A stretch of DNA of 64,000 nt from Xanthostigma xanthostigma (GCA_963575645.1 OY754468.1:26002465-26066464), one strand, 5' to 3'. Shown: positions 32,630-44,852, counted from the first letter of the stretch. The notes: generated by a model from the letters alone, not told the origin. Numbers and translations are program-made.

Positions 32630-33060
32630 GACAGTTCCCGAGTGATCTGTAAATTTTATAGTTTTTGCGGTCTCTCGAATTGTTCAATTTGTCCATTTCC
32701 CGATTTATATGTCGAATTTGTCAATTTTGAGATTTTTCTGAAGCACGGTTATTACCTTTAGATCTTTAGACCCCTTAATATTTAGGTGATTTTTACCAGT
32801 TTCTTCGCACTTTTTGATTTGTGAATTTTTCAACTTTCTTTTAGAACTTGTCAGTATCTCGAATTCTCGATTTTCCAGTTTTGAGATTTTCCGATTTGTT
32901 ATCTTCCAATTTTTTGTTTTCCAAACAGTGAGTTTAAGATCTTCGATTTAGCTATCTCTAGATATTTTTTTTTTTCCGATTTAATATTTTCGTGCGGTTT
33001 TCGATATGGTATTAAGTCTTAAGGTTTCGACGTGGTACTTTTTCGTTTCGTTTCGTCTGG
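32630..33060 (+). other. T-rich stretch with recurring CGATTT / GAATTTGTC motifs
   Basis: The plus strand is strongly pyrimidine-biased and repeats short words such as TCTCGAATT, TTTCCCGATTT, GTCAATTTTGAGATTTT and CGATTTTCC at irregular spacing. It looks like a degenerate simple repeat with no fixed period. It ends in a TTTCG pentamer run at about 33044-33056. Confidence 0.4.
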
Positions 33061-33583
33061 GAAATTTGTGTCTCGTGTTTTTTTTGAAAACGTTTCGTAT
33101 TGATCTATTGTTTTGTTTCTTGGAATTGCGCGCATTGGTGCAGTGAATGATACGGAATACGAAATAAACAAAAATCTCCAAAACGGTTCTTTTTATATTT
33201 TGTAAAAACTAATGCATTGTTAAATGCTATACTTTTGTCTACGACTGCGTCGCGAGTGAACTACCCTAAATCATGTTGTGAAAATTTTGTTCAGGAAGTA
33301 GTGATATATTCTGAGAAAATAATACAAAATCAACATCTTACAAGATAAATACCCACTATGAAATAAAGTGAGCCAAAGGCCCGTCAACATGTTGGTATCC
33401 AACGTCAAATTGTAATTTCGCGTCTTCTAATTCTTGAATTACTTGTATGCTTCAAAATTATTTAAGTTAAAACTGATATCCTATCACTGACGTGATTATC
33501 TTACCTTGAGCCAAACGTTTCATAATTTTGTCGATATAGAATTCCAGATTACTTACCACCAGTGTCCAATTTGCATTACTAAA

Positions 33584-34127
33584 GCCCATATTCACCGAAC
33601 ACTATTAAAGATAAAAGTTACTAATTCTGGAACAAATTTATTTGTTAGAATAAAATTTACTTTGAATTCACCAAGTAGAAAAGTTAGTTAAAGTATAAAT
33701 ATACACTGCGCTATACTCCTTTCCATTTTTGTTGAATATTTTGACGTTAGTGTAAATGTCAAAAAAAAGTTTCACAAAATAATGTTTTTTCCTAACCCAT
33801 TTGCACACAAAACACCCACTAACTTTAACTAACTATAACTACTCTTCACAAAAGGTTAAAAAACAACACATAAGTAAATTTACAAGAGTAACTGCAGATA
33901 TAATACTCCACGTTTATAGGTTAGGTATTATGATCTATGTGGCGGCCCTTATTATTTTATCAGGCGAATAAATATTTATACCCTGGAAGTAAGACAGATT
34001 AGACTTATACCTGCAGTAAACATAATTACGGTTGGTGAATTGAATGATCGCTATTTATTCGGAAGAATAGTTACCTGAAGAACAAATAAACCGAATGAAT
34101 AACTACTTACGTTCTGGGAATATGGCC
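33584..34127 (+). mobile_element. GGCCATATTC family element, copy 1
   Basis: The left end GCCCATATTCACCGAACAC and the inverted right end GTTCTGGGAATATGGCC form imperfect terminal repeats. TAAA flanks both sides but may be chance. The interior has the conserved block CTGCAGATATAATACTC then ACGTTTATAGGTTAGGTA, also found in copy 2 (44.2 kb) and inverted in copy 3 (50.0 kb). Non-coding. Superfamily not assigned. Confidence 0.65.
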
Positions 34128-34724
34128 ATAAAGGAGTCTATCAATTTTTTGTATCTAATTTATAAGGCCCTACAGTCTCAATGTTCGATATAAGTATAAA
34201 ATTATGATGAAACATATACTGTTAAAAACTTTCAATATAGAATATTATTATAATTAATACAGTATCACTATTCAAATTAATCCAGATATGAGTAGTAGTA
34301 ATAATATTTTCGATCCTATTATATCATAATTGGTGAATAAATTAAAACGGTTATATATTTAGTAATATAATTCCCTGTTTATATTTTAATTAAATCAATC
34401 ACAATTCACATTATTCTCTAATTCGGTAATTAGTTCATATAACAATTAATAATCGAGATACCTGTATAAAATATTATACATGTTTTTTTTTGTCAACGTG
34501 CAACGCCCACATAAATAATCGCCGATGATCAATTAAATGCTAAATACGTGCCCGAGGTGGTTATTTTCCAATTTTTGCAAAAAAATCTTTTAGCAAGCAT
34601 GTCGTCGTTTCAGTTTAATAAATGTACACTCATTTTGCCACTGAACTACTAACGCTTATGACCTTAATTTATTGTCGAGCGTCTATACTATCTACACTCT
34701 AAATGGACCTAGCATTCCTTATAT
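34128..34724. other. No feature seen
   Basis: Very AT-rich background. Confidence 0.4.
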
Positions 34725-34915
34725 CTTCTATATACCTATATAAAGCTCAAAATCAAAAATTGTCTGTGCGACAAAAGCGTTTGAACGGTAACTCTGATCA
34801 TCATGAAATTTGGACACAACATTCATCTCGGTAAACTAAGATGAATGTTCGTACTCATATTTCCACCTCCACATCCGTTCGTTTGGGCCAGGGTGAAACC
34901 AAGATGAACCGCTAG
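34725..34915 (+). mobile_element. Short Helitron-like element, forward
   Basis: Contains CTATATAAAGCTC, GCGACAAAAGCGTTTGAACG, GGTAACTCTGATCATCATGA and the end GGTGAAACCAAGATGAACC then GCTAG. The inner blocks match 29937-30216. The terminal GC-rich hairpin is decayed. Confidence 0.55.
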
Positions 34916-35996
34916 TTAGTAAATACAATGTAGTGATGACAGCATCCGATATGAGAGAGAAACTCTCGTCTTATTCTAAATACCGATAACATAATAGGTG
35001 TGCCGCTTTGAAGGATATAAAAATGACAATAAGGTTTATAAATCTAATATATAGTGTTGATAAAAATATATATTTTAGTTTTTAGATTTGTTTAATCAAA
35101 AACTCATAAAAACTTTGTCAAAAACATTTTCTACACCTAAGGTCACTGTATTTACTTATCGGTGAAATGACAAGTTAAGATAATTATTTCGTGATTTCTT
35201 ATACATACAGACCATTGATTAAAAATCTTGAAGTATTTTAAAAATCGCGAACAATTCTAAATTCGCCATAAAACCTTTATTCGTTCACAGCAAAATCGCA
35301 AGGAAACTGTCATTCTCGAAAAAATATTAAAATAAAATAATACTCGTGTGGTCTCCAAGTTTGGCTCCTAGATAGACAAATTTCGGCTCAGAGAAAAGTG
35401 AAATTAATAGTGTCGGGTGCCCATTTTAAATTTTATTTTATCTATATCATTGATAATATCAATTTCAATTAACTAGAATATGTCATTTCTATTAATCTAT
35501 TTTATCTATCAATTACAAAACTCAATGCTCATTTTGCAGTTCAGCAACATTGATATAGATGTTTTCTCACCGAGTTCGATTAGAATGTGATTAGTTACGG
35601 ACTGCAAAAAAGTGAGCAAAACTATATGCCTTTCATTTATTTATCTGAGGTATTTATACTTTTCTATCAATATTTTTGTGTTCGCTGTAGTGGTTGTCAG
35701 TATTAATATTTTATATTGTCGTCACATTTTGTTTCTAGTCAATATTAAAATGACGTTGTAATCCTACGTGGTTTTATCTTGACCCGCTTTAACCAAATTA
35801 TGTTGTTTTATTTATTTTATGTAGAGGTTAAGATCCATGTACCATTTTATCTATGCTTGTGATTTATTTTTTGATCATGCTGCAACGAGTCTGACGCGCC
35901 GGGCGACTTTTTTTTAACTGCAACCATACCAAAAATATTTTTTTCCAATGACCGATTTTCCTATACATGTTTAAGTCATTTGACTAGTCCATAGAG
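34916..35996. other. No gene
   Basis: AT-rich. A weak inverted pair TGCTCA-TTTTGCAGT / ACTGCAAAAAAGTGAGCA lies near 35527-35612 but is too short to call an element. Confidence 0.35.
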
Positions 35997-36248
35997 CAGG
36001 CCCGCAGTAGAAATTTCTCCGGCCCGCGAAGTTTCATAAATGATTATTAAAAGCAAAAATATTACTGCTTGCCAATATAAATTGGCACATAAAAAGAATT
36101 TTAGGAAAATAGTAGGTAAATAGTGTTTAAAAACTTGAAATTGTTGTTTCATAAAAACTATACTTGAAATTAGAAAAAGATTGTTTGGCCCGCGGCCATA
36201 TTTTCATCCGCAATGTGGCCCGACGATTAAAAAATTTGCCCACCTCTG
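35997..36248. mobile_element. hAT MITE (CAGRGGTGGGCAA ends), reverse of the 8.27-kb copy
   Basis: It begins CAGGCCCGCAGTAG and ends TTGCCCACCTCTG. The flanks CCATAGAG (35989-35996) and CTATAGAG (36249-36256) are an 8-bp duplication with one change. GGCCCGCG and TTGGCACAT blocks correspond to the inverted copy at 8272-8511. Non-coding. Confidence 0.8.
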
Positions 36249-36582
36249 CTATAGAGTGAACTGTCAAAATCTCTTTCGAATAGTTTTTTGCAAAAATTAA
36301 GTAGATCATGATGTAACTGTATGTGGTGACAGAGTTAAGCAACTTGCGGGTTACAACACTTTGGATTTTGTCAACGATTTTGATTCGTTATTTAAAAAAA
36401 ATCTATCCTTTCGTCGCCCCTCCGGGCCTGGTGCTCTTAACAGTCGCTCAGCATGTTGGCAACAATCGTCGCATTTGGTTTTGGTTTCTTTAGCTTTGAA
36501 TGAACAATTGTAAATCTAAAAGTTTCTCTATTGTAATCTGGTTTAATGAAATTTTATTGTTTTATATATCTAGGTATACTGA

Positions 36583-36760
36583 TAACAGTATTATAAAGAG
36601 GCAAAGTTTGGATGTGGGAGGTAATCTCCAAAACTGTCATCCGATTTCAAAATTTTTTTCACCAATATTTAGAATGAACCTTCAGTATTGGCATAAGCTA
36701 TATATTATCGCGTAACATATCCGCTTTTCGTGGAGATTTATTTTGCAACGTAAGTCGACG
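36583..36760 (+). repeat. Truncated Helitron-like element
   Basis: GTATTATAAAGAGGCAAAG .. GGATGTGGGAGGTAATCTCC .. TCACCAATATTTAGAATGAA .. TATATATTATCGCGT match the first half of 3738-4142 (for example TCACCAATATTTAGAATGAA is identical in both). The CTAG end is missing. Confidence 0.6.
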
Positions 36761-36833
36761 AAAAATCGGTGGAAATCTACAAATTCAGGCGAAGTTTTTT
36801 TTATAAACATGCAATACGTGTGATTTCATCTAT

Positions 36834-36860
36834 TAGATAGATAGATAGATATAAACTTTA
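36834..36860. repeat. GATA microsatellite = LINE 3' tail
   Basis: ATTAGATAGATAGATAGAT, directly after (in minus sense) the LINE 3' UTR AATAAAGTTTATATC. The tail of this LINE type is a tetranucleotide repeat rather than poly(A). Confidence 0.7.
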
Positions 36861-36910
36861 TTCTGTTAATACTGTATATACAATGTAGAATGCGTCATTA
36901 AAATATATCA

Positions 36911-37790
36911 TTAAAACTTATGGTTAAAAAATTCCTCGACAGAGTAGTTTTTCTGTTATAGTAGAGATTTTAATTTAGGTTTGAATTTGGTTTCCGGTAG
37001 ATTTCTAATCTCTTGGGGCAACATTGAATTGATGGGACCTTTGTTGACCGTAGTCAACGACGTGTAATTTAGTCTGTAGTTCGTACCTGTTCTGGTGTTG
37101 TATATATGATTTGGAATATTTCCTGAGAAAAGGTTAGAATTAAATTTAACAAAACTTGCGCACTCGAGCACATAGAGATCATGAATTGTTAATATATTCA
37201 GTTTCTTAAAAAGTGGGCGACAATGTGTTCTAGAAGGAACATTGCAGATTGCTCTGATGCAGCGTTTTTGTACAATAAAAAGTTGAAGAATGTTTACAGA
37301 GTTGCCCCATAAGACAATTCCATATAAAAATATGGATTGCACAAAGGCATAATACACAGTGACTAGCACTGATTCTGGAATAAATTTACCCAGACATTTC
37401 AAAAGATACACATATTTACTGGCTCTTTTAGTTATTTTGCCGATTTGATCCTTCCAGTTTAAGTGCTTGTCTATGGTTAGACCAAGAAAATTAACTGAGT
37501 TGCAGAAAGAGATTTCACCTGTATTTGGTACATTAAAACTGTTTGGGCAGTTCCCATCCTCGCCAAACTTTATAAATTTTGTTTTTTCCAAATTTAGCCA
37601 AAGACTATTTTCGGAGAACAAATTTTCTAAAAGGACTATGGATTCCTAAAGTGACTTCTTTAAGTTCGAGACTGAAGATGACTCATAGATGATTGCAGTG
37701 TCATCTGCATAAAGAATCTTACTAATATGAAACCTTATACCTACACATTCATTTTTTTAACTCTTTGAAGGCAAGAATTAGCGACATAAA
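36911..37790 (-). pseudogene. 5'-truncated LINE reverse transcriptase (CR1/jockey group), inactivated
   Basis: The minus strand encodes the C-terminal half of a non-LTR reverse transcriptase. From upstream: LAFKELKNECVGIRFHISK, the catalytic ILYADDTAIIYES, then NLEKTKFIKFG, NFLGLTIDKHLNWKDQI, and the thumb-like FLYGIVLWGNS, VQKRCIRAICNV, LFKKLNILTIHDLY. After a stop at about 36956 the frame continues QKNYSVEEFFNHKF to a final stop at 36911. Lesions: an extra A in an A7 run near 37755 shifts frame, TAG lies between LKKSL and ESIVLL (about 37646), and TAA follows KSLL. The longest uninterrupted part is 36956-37621. The endonuclease and N-terminal palm are missing, so it cannot be active. It is probably a Rex1/Daphne or CR1-like clade. 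Confidence 0.8.
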
Positions 37791-39046
37791 AATATAAAAT
37801 GAATGACATCGTTAATAAAATAATTTCTGAAATTAACTGTTTAGATAAAAATATAAAAAAAATAGTAATCGAAAAAATTAGTTTAATGAACGGTGATTAA
37901 TCAGCACCGGTTTGTTCAAATTTGTTTAGACAATAATATCATAAATTTCAGTGTACATTCAATATGTCGGCCTTATTAAAACCACGCGATAATTAATCCT
38001 CCTATCTGAGTTACGAGGCGTTTTCCCCTGCATTCATTTTGGCAACACTCACCTTTGTGGTTACAGTCCATGTTTTGTTCCAATGGTTATTTTATAACCG
38101 ATTTATGACGTACATATTGTATGACTACCGAAAGCACGTCTGGGGAATCGCGTGGAACAGCTAAAATTTTACGAAATCATAGGCGAAAAAGATGAATTAC
38201 ACGATTATTGACAGGAGGAAACTTACTGTAAATAATATTTTATTAACATTCTGTAAACTCTATATAGCGACACTCAGGGGACTGTGCACATTGTGGCGTT
38301 ATTGAGAGTTGTCGTTGAACGGAGAGAAAAAATAATCCATTAATATTTTTTTACTATAATATGTGTTTACTCATAATATATAAAATTTACAACTGACCAA
38401 TTCATACTATCACAAATTACAATACTTATTGGCATTGCGTATAGTTTGTTATCTTTGTCTGACGTTTTTCCCTACTCCAGTATTTTAAGTGTGTTTTCTT
38501 ATATATTTTATCCATATCTTGAGATACTGTGGGATCAATTTGGTTATACGAAAAGTACTTTTCCAGTAAGATAATCCCAACAAACAAAATAATGAATTTC
38601 TTAGAATATTCGGTACGCATGGTGCTGATAACAAAGCAACAAAATAACAAACAAATATGTACTGTTTATTGCTTAATGATGATGTATTGTTGTCGTTATT
38701 TAGAGTGCATTATTGTATGAGCAACAGGGTAAAGAGTTAAGTAATTTCGACGTTTTAAGGAGTTGGTCGTTATATCGAATGACGTTAAATGGAGTTTACA
38801 CTGTATTAGTAGCTGGTTATGAACGAGTTTCGCAGCAAACAAACATCAGTGTCGCATATCATCACAGCAGTAACGTAGTTAACGCATGCAAACAGTTGGG
38901 GTTTCATCATTGCCACTGTGAGCGCTAGTAGCGTATTGTTTGTTGATCCATGATGAATTGCAATGTCAACTACAGCTGGTTGAAGGGGACCAAATCACAT
39001 GTATAACCAATTTGACCCGGAATCAACCAGCTAAAGCTAAACAACG
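37791..39046. other. No gene; short inverted repeat near 38.97 kb
   Basis: Background sequence. CAGCTGGTTGAAGGGG near 38971 and GAATCAACCAGCTAAAG near 39020 form a small inverted pair that may mark an element end. Frames at 38426-38650, 38529-38720 and 38713-38928 have no domain. Confidence 0.3.
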
Positions 39047-39049
39047 CAT

Positions 39050-39271
39050 TTATGTCTCTTCACCATCGCTAAACTTGCCGCGGTAGCTTTGCTGATTTTC
39101 TGCGACACGTCTTGAAATGTCATCATTGGTGTTATTCTGTAAAAATTTAGTGCTGTTAATTTTTTGGCATTTTCTGAGAAATTCATCATCACTTAAGTCA
39201 ACTTGAGACAGACATTTAATAACGTTGTTAATTTTCACATGACCGTACTGAATAGAGCCATTATAATTGTA
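39050..39271 (-). other. Unrecognised open segment with protein-like composition
   Basis: A minus frame is open for 73 codons between stops at 39272-39274 and 39050-39052. It includes INNVIKCLSQVDLSDDEFL, RKCQKINSTKFLQNN, TNDDISRRVAENQQS and YRGKFSDGEET. Acidic and polar residues are well mixed, unlike neighbouring AT-rich frames. The only ATG-like start is GTG at 39238. No family is recognised. It could be an exon or a piece of a transposon protein. Confidence 0.3.
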
Positions 39272-39274
39272 TTA

Positions 39275-41759
39275 ATAGAATTCCTATAAACATGAGTGTC
39301 ATTGGCTATATTTTTCGTCTTCGATATTTAGCTGAAGATGAAATGATGTTTTGGTTAGATCAGAAAATTCAATTAATTTTACGTAACAAAAATATATCGA
39401 TGTTTCCTATTCTTGACCTCAGATATTGACGGTCTATAATTGACATCTTCATTGCAATTAATTCAGTAAAAACGCAATATTCTTACTATCTAATGGCAGT
39501 TAGGTACAACTCCAAAAAAAAAATTACAAAATATCTTCAGCTAAAACTTAATTTTATAATTTAGATTTGTTGAAAAAAAACTTTTTAACTTGTTTCAGTT
39601 TTACAATATTTGATGGTTAAAAATTATTAATGCCATTTGATTAGATAGTAGATATTTAATCGATTTCAATTTACAATATCAAAACTGATTAATGTTGGAG
39701 ATGTTATGAATCCTTGTTGTGAATTTTTATCTTTAACATTTTTGAGTGCAAATAATTTTAATATTTTAATGTCAAAGTTATCACAACTCTTGCACATCTT
39801 TGAAGATGCAGCAATTACCTTTTCAAACAAATCTGTGTATTTGTATCACCGACAATTTGTAAAATACATATTTCATCTTGAAATCGTATTTAAAGATACT
39901 AATTAGATTATTGTTCGCAGTTGCTCGCTTTGATGTTTTAATTTGCTTTGTCACACCGGTCGCCTTCAGTTCGATCAAATATTATTTTCGTAACATTTCT
40001 CGTCGTCATCTGTTTGACGGCAATATTTCCGGTTTGTTGACATTCACCGCTAGTCGTTGAGGAAGTTGATGACTTTTCCTCTATATGCGTGGCACACACA
40101 ATATGCTCGAGGTTGGTTGTTTGTAGTTATAAACATGCGTTCATGGTTCTGTGATTCTGAAACAGGTAGCAGGTTAAACCTTTGAAAGCATACAGACTGT
40201 CATTTATAATTGTGACGTCACAGACAGCCAATAAAATTAGTATTTATTAGCGAAAATCACATACAAATTATTAGTTTATTTTATATAGGATGTAACAGAA
40301 AATTATACCTAAACATTAAAGGTTGATAGCGTAGGACTAGTACGTATTGTATTTGATAAACTTCGAAGTTTCGCAATTCAAAGTTTTTTACAAAAAAAAA
40401 AACATCAATTGTCACGTCATGTTTTTTAAAGATTTATCAAGTTTTTAATTTGGAATTTTACTGTATAGTTTTAAATATAAATTTTCTGTCAAATTTTTAG
40501 AAAATGAAAAATATAATCAAAATTCTTCAAACATGAATTACGAAACCTTACTTTTTTTTGTCCGAATCTCAAAAAAATATATTAGAGCTTGTTGTAAAGC
40601 ATAAGGATAGTACTTGTTATTTATGTTTACATATGAAGTAATAACGCAAAATATGCAAAAAACCACAATATAGAACAAGACCAAAATAAAGGTAATGAGA
40701 TACCAACATGCAAAAATTAGTGATGATCAATAATATTATAACACCTGTTTACAAAACAGCTTTGTTTAAAAAATCTGAAAATAAGTATTATTATCTTTAA
40801 AAAATTGAATTTAATATCTTAAATATGTTTGTTTGAAATAAATCACGATCGTCGCATACAACTCGATAGATTCGTTACTTAACGTAATACGTTATAGGTA
40901 CATCTTTACATGAAATCTTTAAAATGCTAATTACTTGTTATGATTAATTTTCTTAACTAAATTTTATGAATTTTATGCTTTCGGTAATTGTATATTAGCG
41001 AAGGGAAAATATAAGAAATAGAAACACCAAAACGGACATTGAAGACTTTAATGATAGGCTATGAACGAAACCCGGAATAACTATCAGAAATACTCAAATC
41101 TTTGATTACTCTTCAATAAATAAAATTATCGATCAATTTTTCAGACATTTCAGACAGCGTTTTTTGACATGTTTTGTCCAATAAAATATTCCACTTTATG
41201 AACATTCTCTTCGTACTGTGTCTGTGACACGATTGCTGGAACAGGCAGTATAATATTATAATAATATCGATGTTAAGGGTAGACTAACCTATAAACCTGG
41301 TTATACATCTAACCTACATTCTTCTGACGTACAGTGGAGATATTTGACATTTGAAGTTAGGTCTACTATAAAGGTGCTACAGTTCTTTGTTACTTTTATA
41401 CATATATATAATATGTATATATGATACATTATAATATACATTGATATATGATGTGCATAGAACGCTAAAAGGGTAACGACGTAGACCTTCAATATGTTAA
41501 CCCTTTCCTGAACGCACGAAGTAAATCGAATGAGTTGCGACTTGAACACTCACACATTCCAATGAAGCACAAACAAGTGATAATCAGGTCAATAAAATTG
41601 TCACCCATCCACGGAAAGCTTAAAATGTATTAATAGCGTCTTGAAAAACAGTGGCGAACATTTCCGTTTATTTTATTGAAGATAGGTTTGAAACCGCGAC
41701 CGAAATCGCAACCGTTTCATTTCAGTAATTGAAACCGAAACTACGTAACAAATAAATTA
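39275..41759. other. Long stretch without recognised gene
   Basis: AT-rich. An irregular TA-rich microsatellite lies at about 41397-41460. AACCG-type words recur at 41690-41745. Frames of 60-82 codons here carry no recognisable domain. Confidence 0.35.
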
Positions 41760-42043
41760 TAGTTTACAAAAACTAAAATAAACACGTCTAATAGCAACCG
41801 AACTAAAAAGTAGAAAATAATTATTATCAAAATAATTCAATTATAGTAAAAAAGCGTGGGGTGCTTGATATTAAATGTTACAATTATCTCACTAGTACTC
41901 TATTCATAAAATTAGAGTGAAAATATAGTAAATTGGCACCCCACGCTTTTTTACTATATAATTGAATTATCTTGTTAATAGTTATTTTCTACTTTTTAGT
42001 TAGGTTTGATATTAAAGCGTGTTTTTTTAGTTTTTTTAAACTA
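41760..42043. repeat. Foldback family A, copy 2
   Basis: The left arm (about 41760-41875) and right arm (about 41936-42043) are inverted copies over about 110 bases: TAGTTTACAAAAACTAAA, AACTAAAAAGTAGAAAATAA, AATTCAATTATA and AAAAAAGCGTGGGGTGC. The loop is about 60 bases. It shares the edge AACTAAAAAG and the loop-proximal GTGGGG(C/T)GC with copy 1 at 10.48 kb, though the middle of the arms differs. Non-coding. Confidence 0.75.
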
Positions 42044-42049
42044 CATTTT

Positions 42050-42310
42050 TTTTCTTAATTTTTAGTTTTTAGTCTCAAAACGATATTAAAAGTTTTTTTT
42101 TCAAAATTTTCGGATTCAAATTATTTTCAAGATTTTTAAATTCAAATTTATTTTGATGTAATAATTGTATTGTCATCGGCCTTTGACACGTGTGCAAATT
42201 TTCAAGTTAATCAGACTTCTTGAAATTGGTGAAAATTACTCTGAAAGATTCCTTTACATACATACGCTCATACATACAGGTCAAGCTAATATAAGCGTGT
42301 TAAAAACAGT
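42050..42310 (+). repeat. Possible interspersed-repeat 3' end
   Basis: AAATTTTCAAGTTAATCAGA .. GAAAGATTCCTTTACATACA then CGCTCATACATACAGGTCAA and GCTAATATAAGCGTG resembles the end of a common insect interspersed repeat with an ACATACATAC run. I cannot name the family. Confidence 0.35.
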
Positions 42311-43894
42311 CAAAACCGAATTAATCGTGTGAACCGGTTAAAATCTGTTTTCGAGGAAATCCCAATTTGAATTTTTTTTTACAAATGTTTAAAATAAACC
42401 TTTTTTGTTTTAAACAATATCAGGCTAGATATGTAAAAAAAATATGTAATAAAAATACCAAAACAATCTGCGTACCATCCAAGCTCTAATATAATTATAT
42501 GCAAGCTTTGGCACTATTTTGTTTGTACTTACAGAAAACATTTTAATTTAATTAGAGCAGAATTTACATGAATATTTTATACTCTTTTTAAACTGTCAAT
42601 GTGACAAAACTCATTCAATTACAGAAAGGTAAATAAGAAATTTAAGTTTTGAAATATGTCAAAATAATTCTGAAAATGAACCTTTATGAAACAGGCATTT
42701 CCAAAGAAATAAAGTGATTTAATTTAAATAGAAAATTATGAAATTATATTTAAATATATGAATGAAAATACTGTATAAATTTTTTATACTCAATACATGG
42801 TAGAGAGTTTTAAAGTTAATTGATTTCTACAAAAAGCTGACGTATTTTTTTTTCTGTTTCAGGTAAGCTTGTAGACAACTTGACGTTTTTTTGGGCTTTG
42901 GTATGTATTTAAGTATTTCGTAAAAAATTAAAAATTTATTATCACTTTAATCAGTGTGAAAATTACTAATTTATAAATATTATTTCGCAAATCAGTTTAG
43001 ATTTTTTCTTTTTGTATTAATGATACGGAGTTAATCTATTACTGAAATATGAGATCACATTTTAACACCATTTATTATAATATTCGTGGAGATATGTCAT
43101 AATATTAACCTTTCGTAGATCGGTTTGAGCACAACTACTTTTTTCGTTTATATTTTAATTTATGCTGTGGCTATCATTAGCAAGCAATATAATAAAGAAT
43201 ATTGATTTTCATGTATCTTTTATGACAGAAAATTTAAAACTTATAAAACAACTATGTTTGACATCACGACTATAGATTGATTTCAAAAAGACATCAGGTG
43301 ACATATTATGAAAGAGTCGAAAAATATTTAAATTTTCATTTTATTATCTTACAGGTTTCGAAGCGTTTTTCGAACCTGCGTTCTATTATATAACTTAGTT
43401 ATCTCTTTAAGATGAACTTAGTGATATAAAAAAGTGTTTTTGAGACTAATTTAAATAGTCTATATTTATTTTTTTATGGTCACATTTTTCAAACTTTCAG
43501 TTGTTTTGTTTTCTCACCCGTTCAATGAAAGGTTAATCCAACTGGCGTTAGAGTTATATTGATCACGACACGGTTTAAAACAATAATTCTGAAACAATAC
43601 GTCAGACGCAAGCAGTCGGTGCTTCATTGGGTACTTGCTATATTATGGCAGAAGTACTTTAGTAATAATAAAGTTCGTCGCAACACTTCAAGTTCCGTGT
43701 CGCTCAAATAAGGGTGACATACATAAATTTGCAAGTCCCGAGCTGCTTGATAAGTCAGTAGGTGCGTTACGGATTGTGCAGTCGCAAAACAAAATGGCTT
43801 ATTACGTCCGATTAGGAATCAATGCCCAAAATAAATTATTACTATAAACGTCAATGCATTTAGAAACAATAATATTTAATAGTATTCAAAATAC
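42311..43894. other. No feature seen
   Basis: AT-rich background. The 70-codon frame at 43635-43847 shows no domain. Confidence 0.35.
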
Positions 43895-44450
43895 CGATGT
43901 AGATTTCGCTTTTAAAGATAAAAATTACTAATCTTGGAACACATTTATTCGTTACAATAAAATTTATTTTCAATTCAGCAACCAAATTATTAGGTAAAAT
44001 AATTAAAAAATAAATACACACTGCACTATATTCCTTGGTATTTTAGTTGAATATTGTGACGTTCACCCATAAATCCTACCAATGGCGTTATTGCAAACGT
44101 CAAAACGTATTCCTTTCACAAAATAATAATGTTTTATCCTAACCCAATTGCACACAAAACTTCGATTAATTTTAATGTTTTTCAACTATACACTTCATAA
44201 AAGGTTAATAAACAATTCACATATATAAATTCACAAGAGCAACTGCAGATATAATACTCTACGTTTATAGGTTAGGTATATGTGGAGGCCATTATTATTT
44301 TCACAGTCGAATAAATATTTATTGCCGAGAATTTGGACAGAATAGACCTGCTGTAAACATAATTATGCTTGGTGAATTGAATTATCCCTATTTATTCGGA
44401 AGAATGAAGGCAAAATAAAGGATAACTTTTGTTGGCTATTCTGTATGGCC
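43895..44450 (+). mobile_element. GGCCATATTC family element, copy 2
   Basis: Shares with copy 1 AAAGATAAAA(A/G)TTACTAAT, CAATTGCACACAAAAC, GCAACTGCAGATATAATACT and TTTATAGGTTAGGTAT, then GCTATTTATTCGGAAGAAT-like sequence. The right end is CTGTATGGCC. The left terminus has decayed. Non-coding: the 71-codon minus frame at 44363-44578 crosses the end. Confidence 0.6.
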
Positions 44451-44669
44451 AATGAAGTAGTTTCAGTTCTGTCTATATTTTGTAAATCTCTAACAAATTT
44501 AATTTCGCATAAGTCAAATCGAGATAAAAATTGAACATAGCGGTAACTTCTAACATTGCCCATACATAACAGCACCATTATATTACGCCCATTGTTATTT
44601 TCGATTGTTGACTATTATCCTGGTCGGACGACTAAAGGTTGACAGAGTAAATTACGATTATCCAAATGT

Positions 44670-44852
44670 TCAAAAGAAGCTGAAAAGGAAGACTTTGCGC
44701 CTATAGAATCAATAGAAAACAATGCAGATATTTTTCAATTAGCATTTATTTATTAATATGTCGAAACATTAATAAATAAATGCAAATTTAAATATCCATA
44801 TTGCTTTCCATCGATTCTGTAGTCACGAAGTCTTCCTTCTTTTCTTCCATTG
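44670..44852. repeat. Near loop-less hairpin, about 85-base arms
   Basis: Two arms meet at TGTCGAAACA (centre about 44763). Paired blocks include GGAAGACTT / AAGTCTTCC, ATAGAATC / GATTCTGTAG, ATATTT and GCATTTATTTATTAAT / ATTAATAAATAAATGC. The inner 20 bases pair perfectly, the outer parts with scattered mismatches. It could arise from a MITE or a local inverted duplication. Confidence 0.75.
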
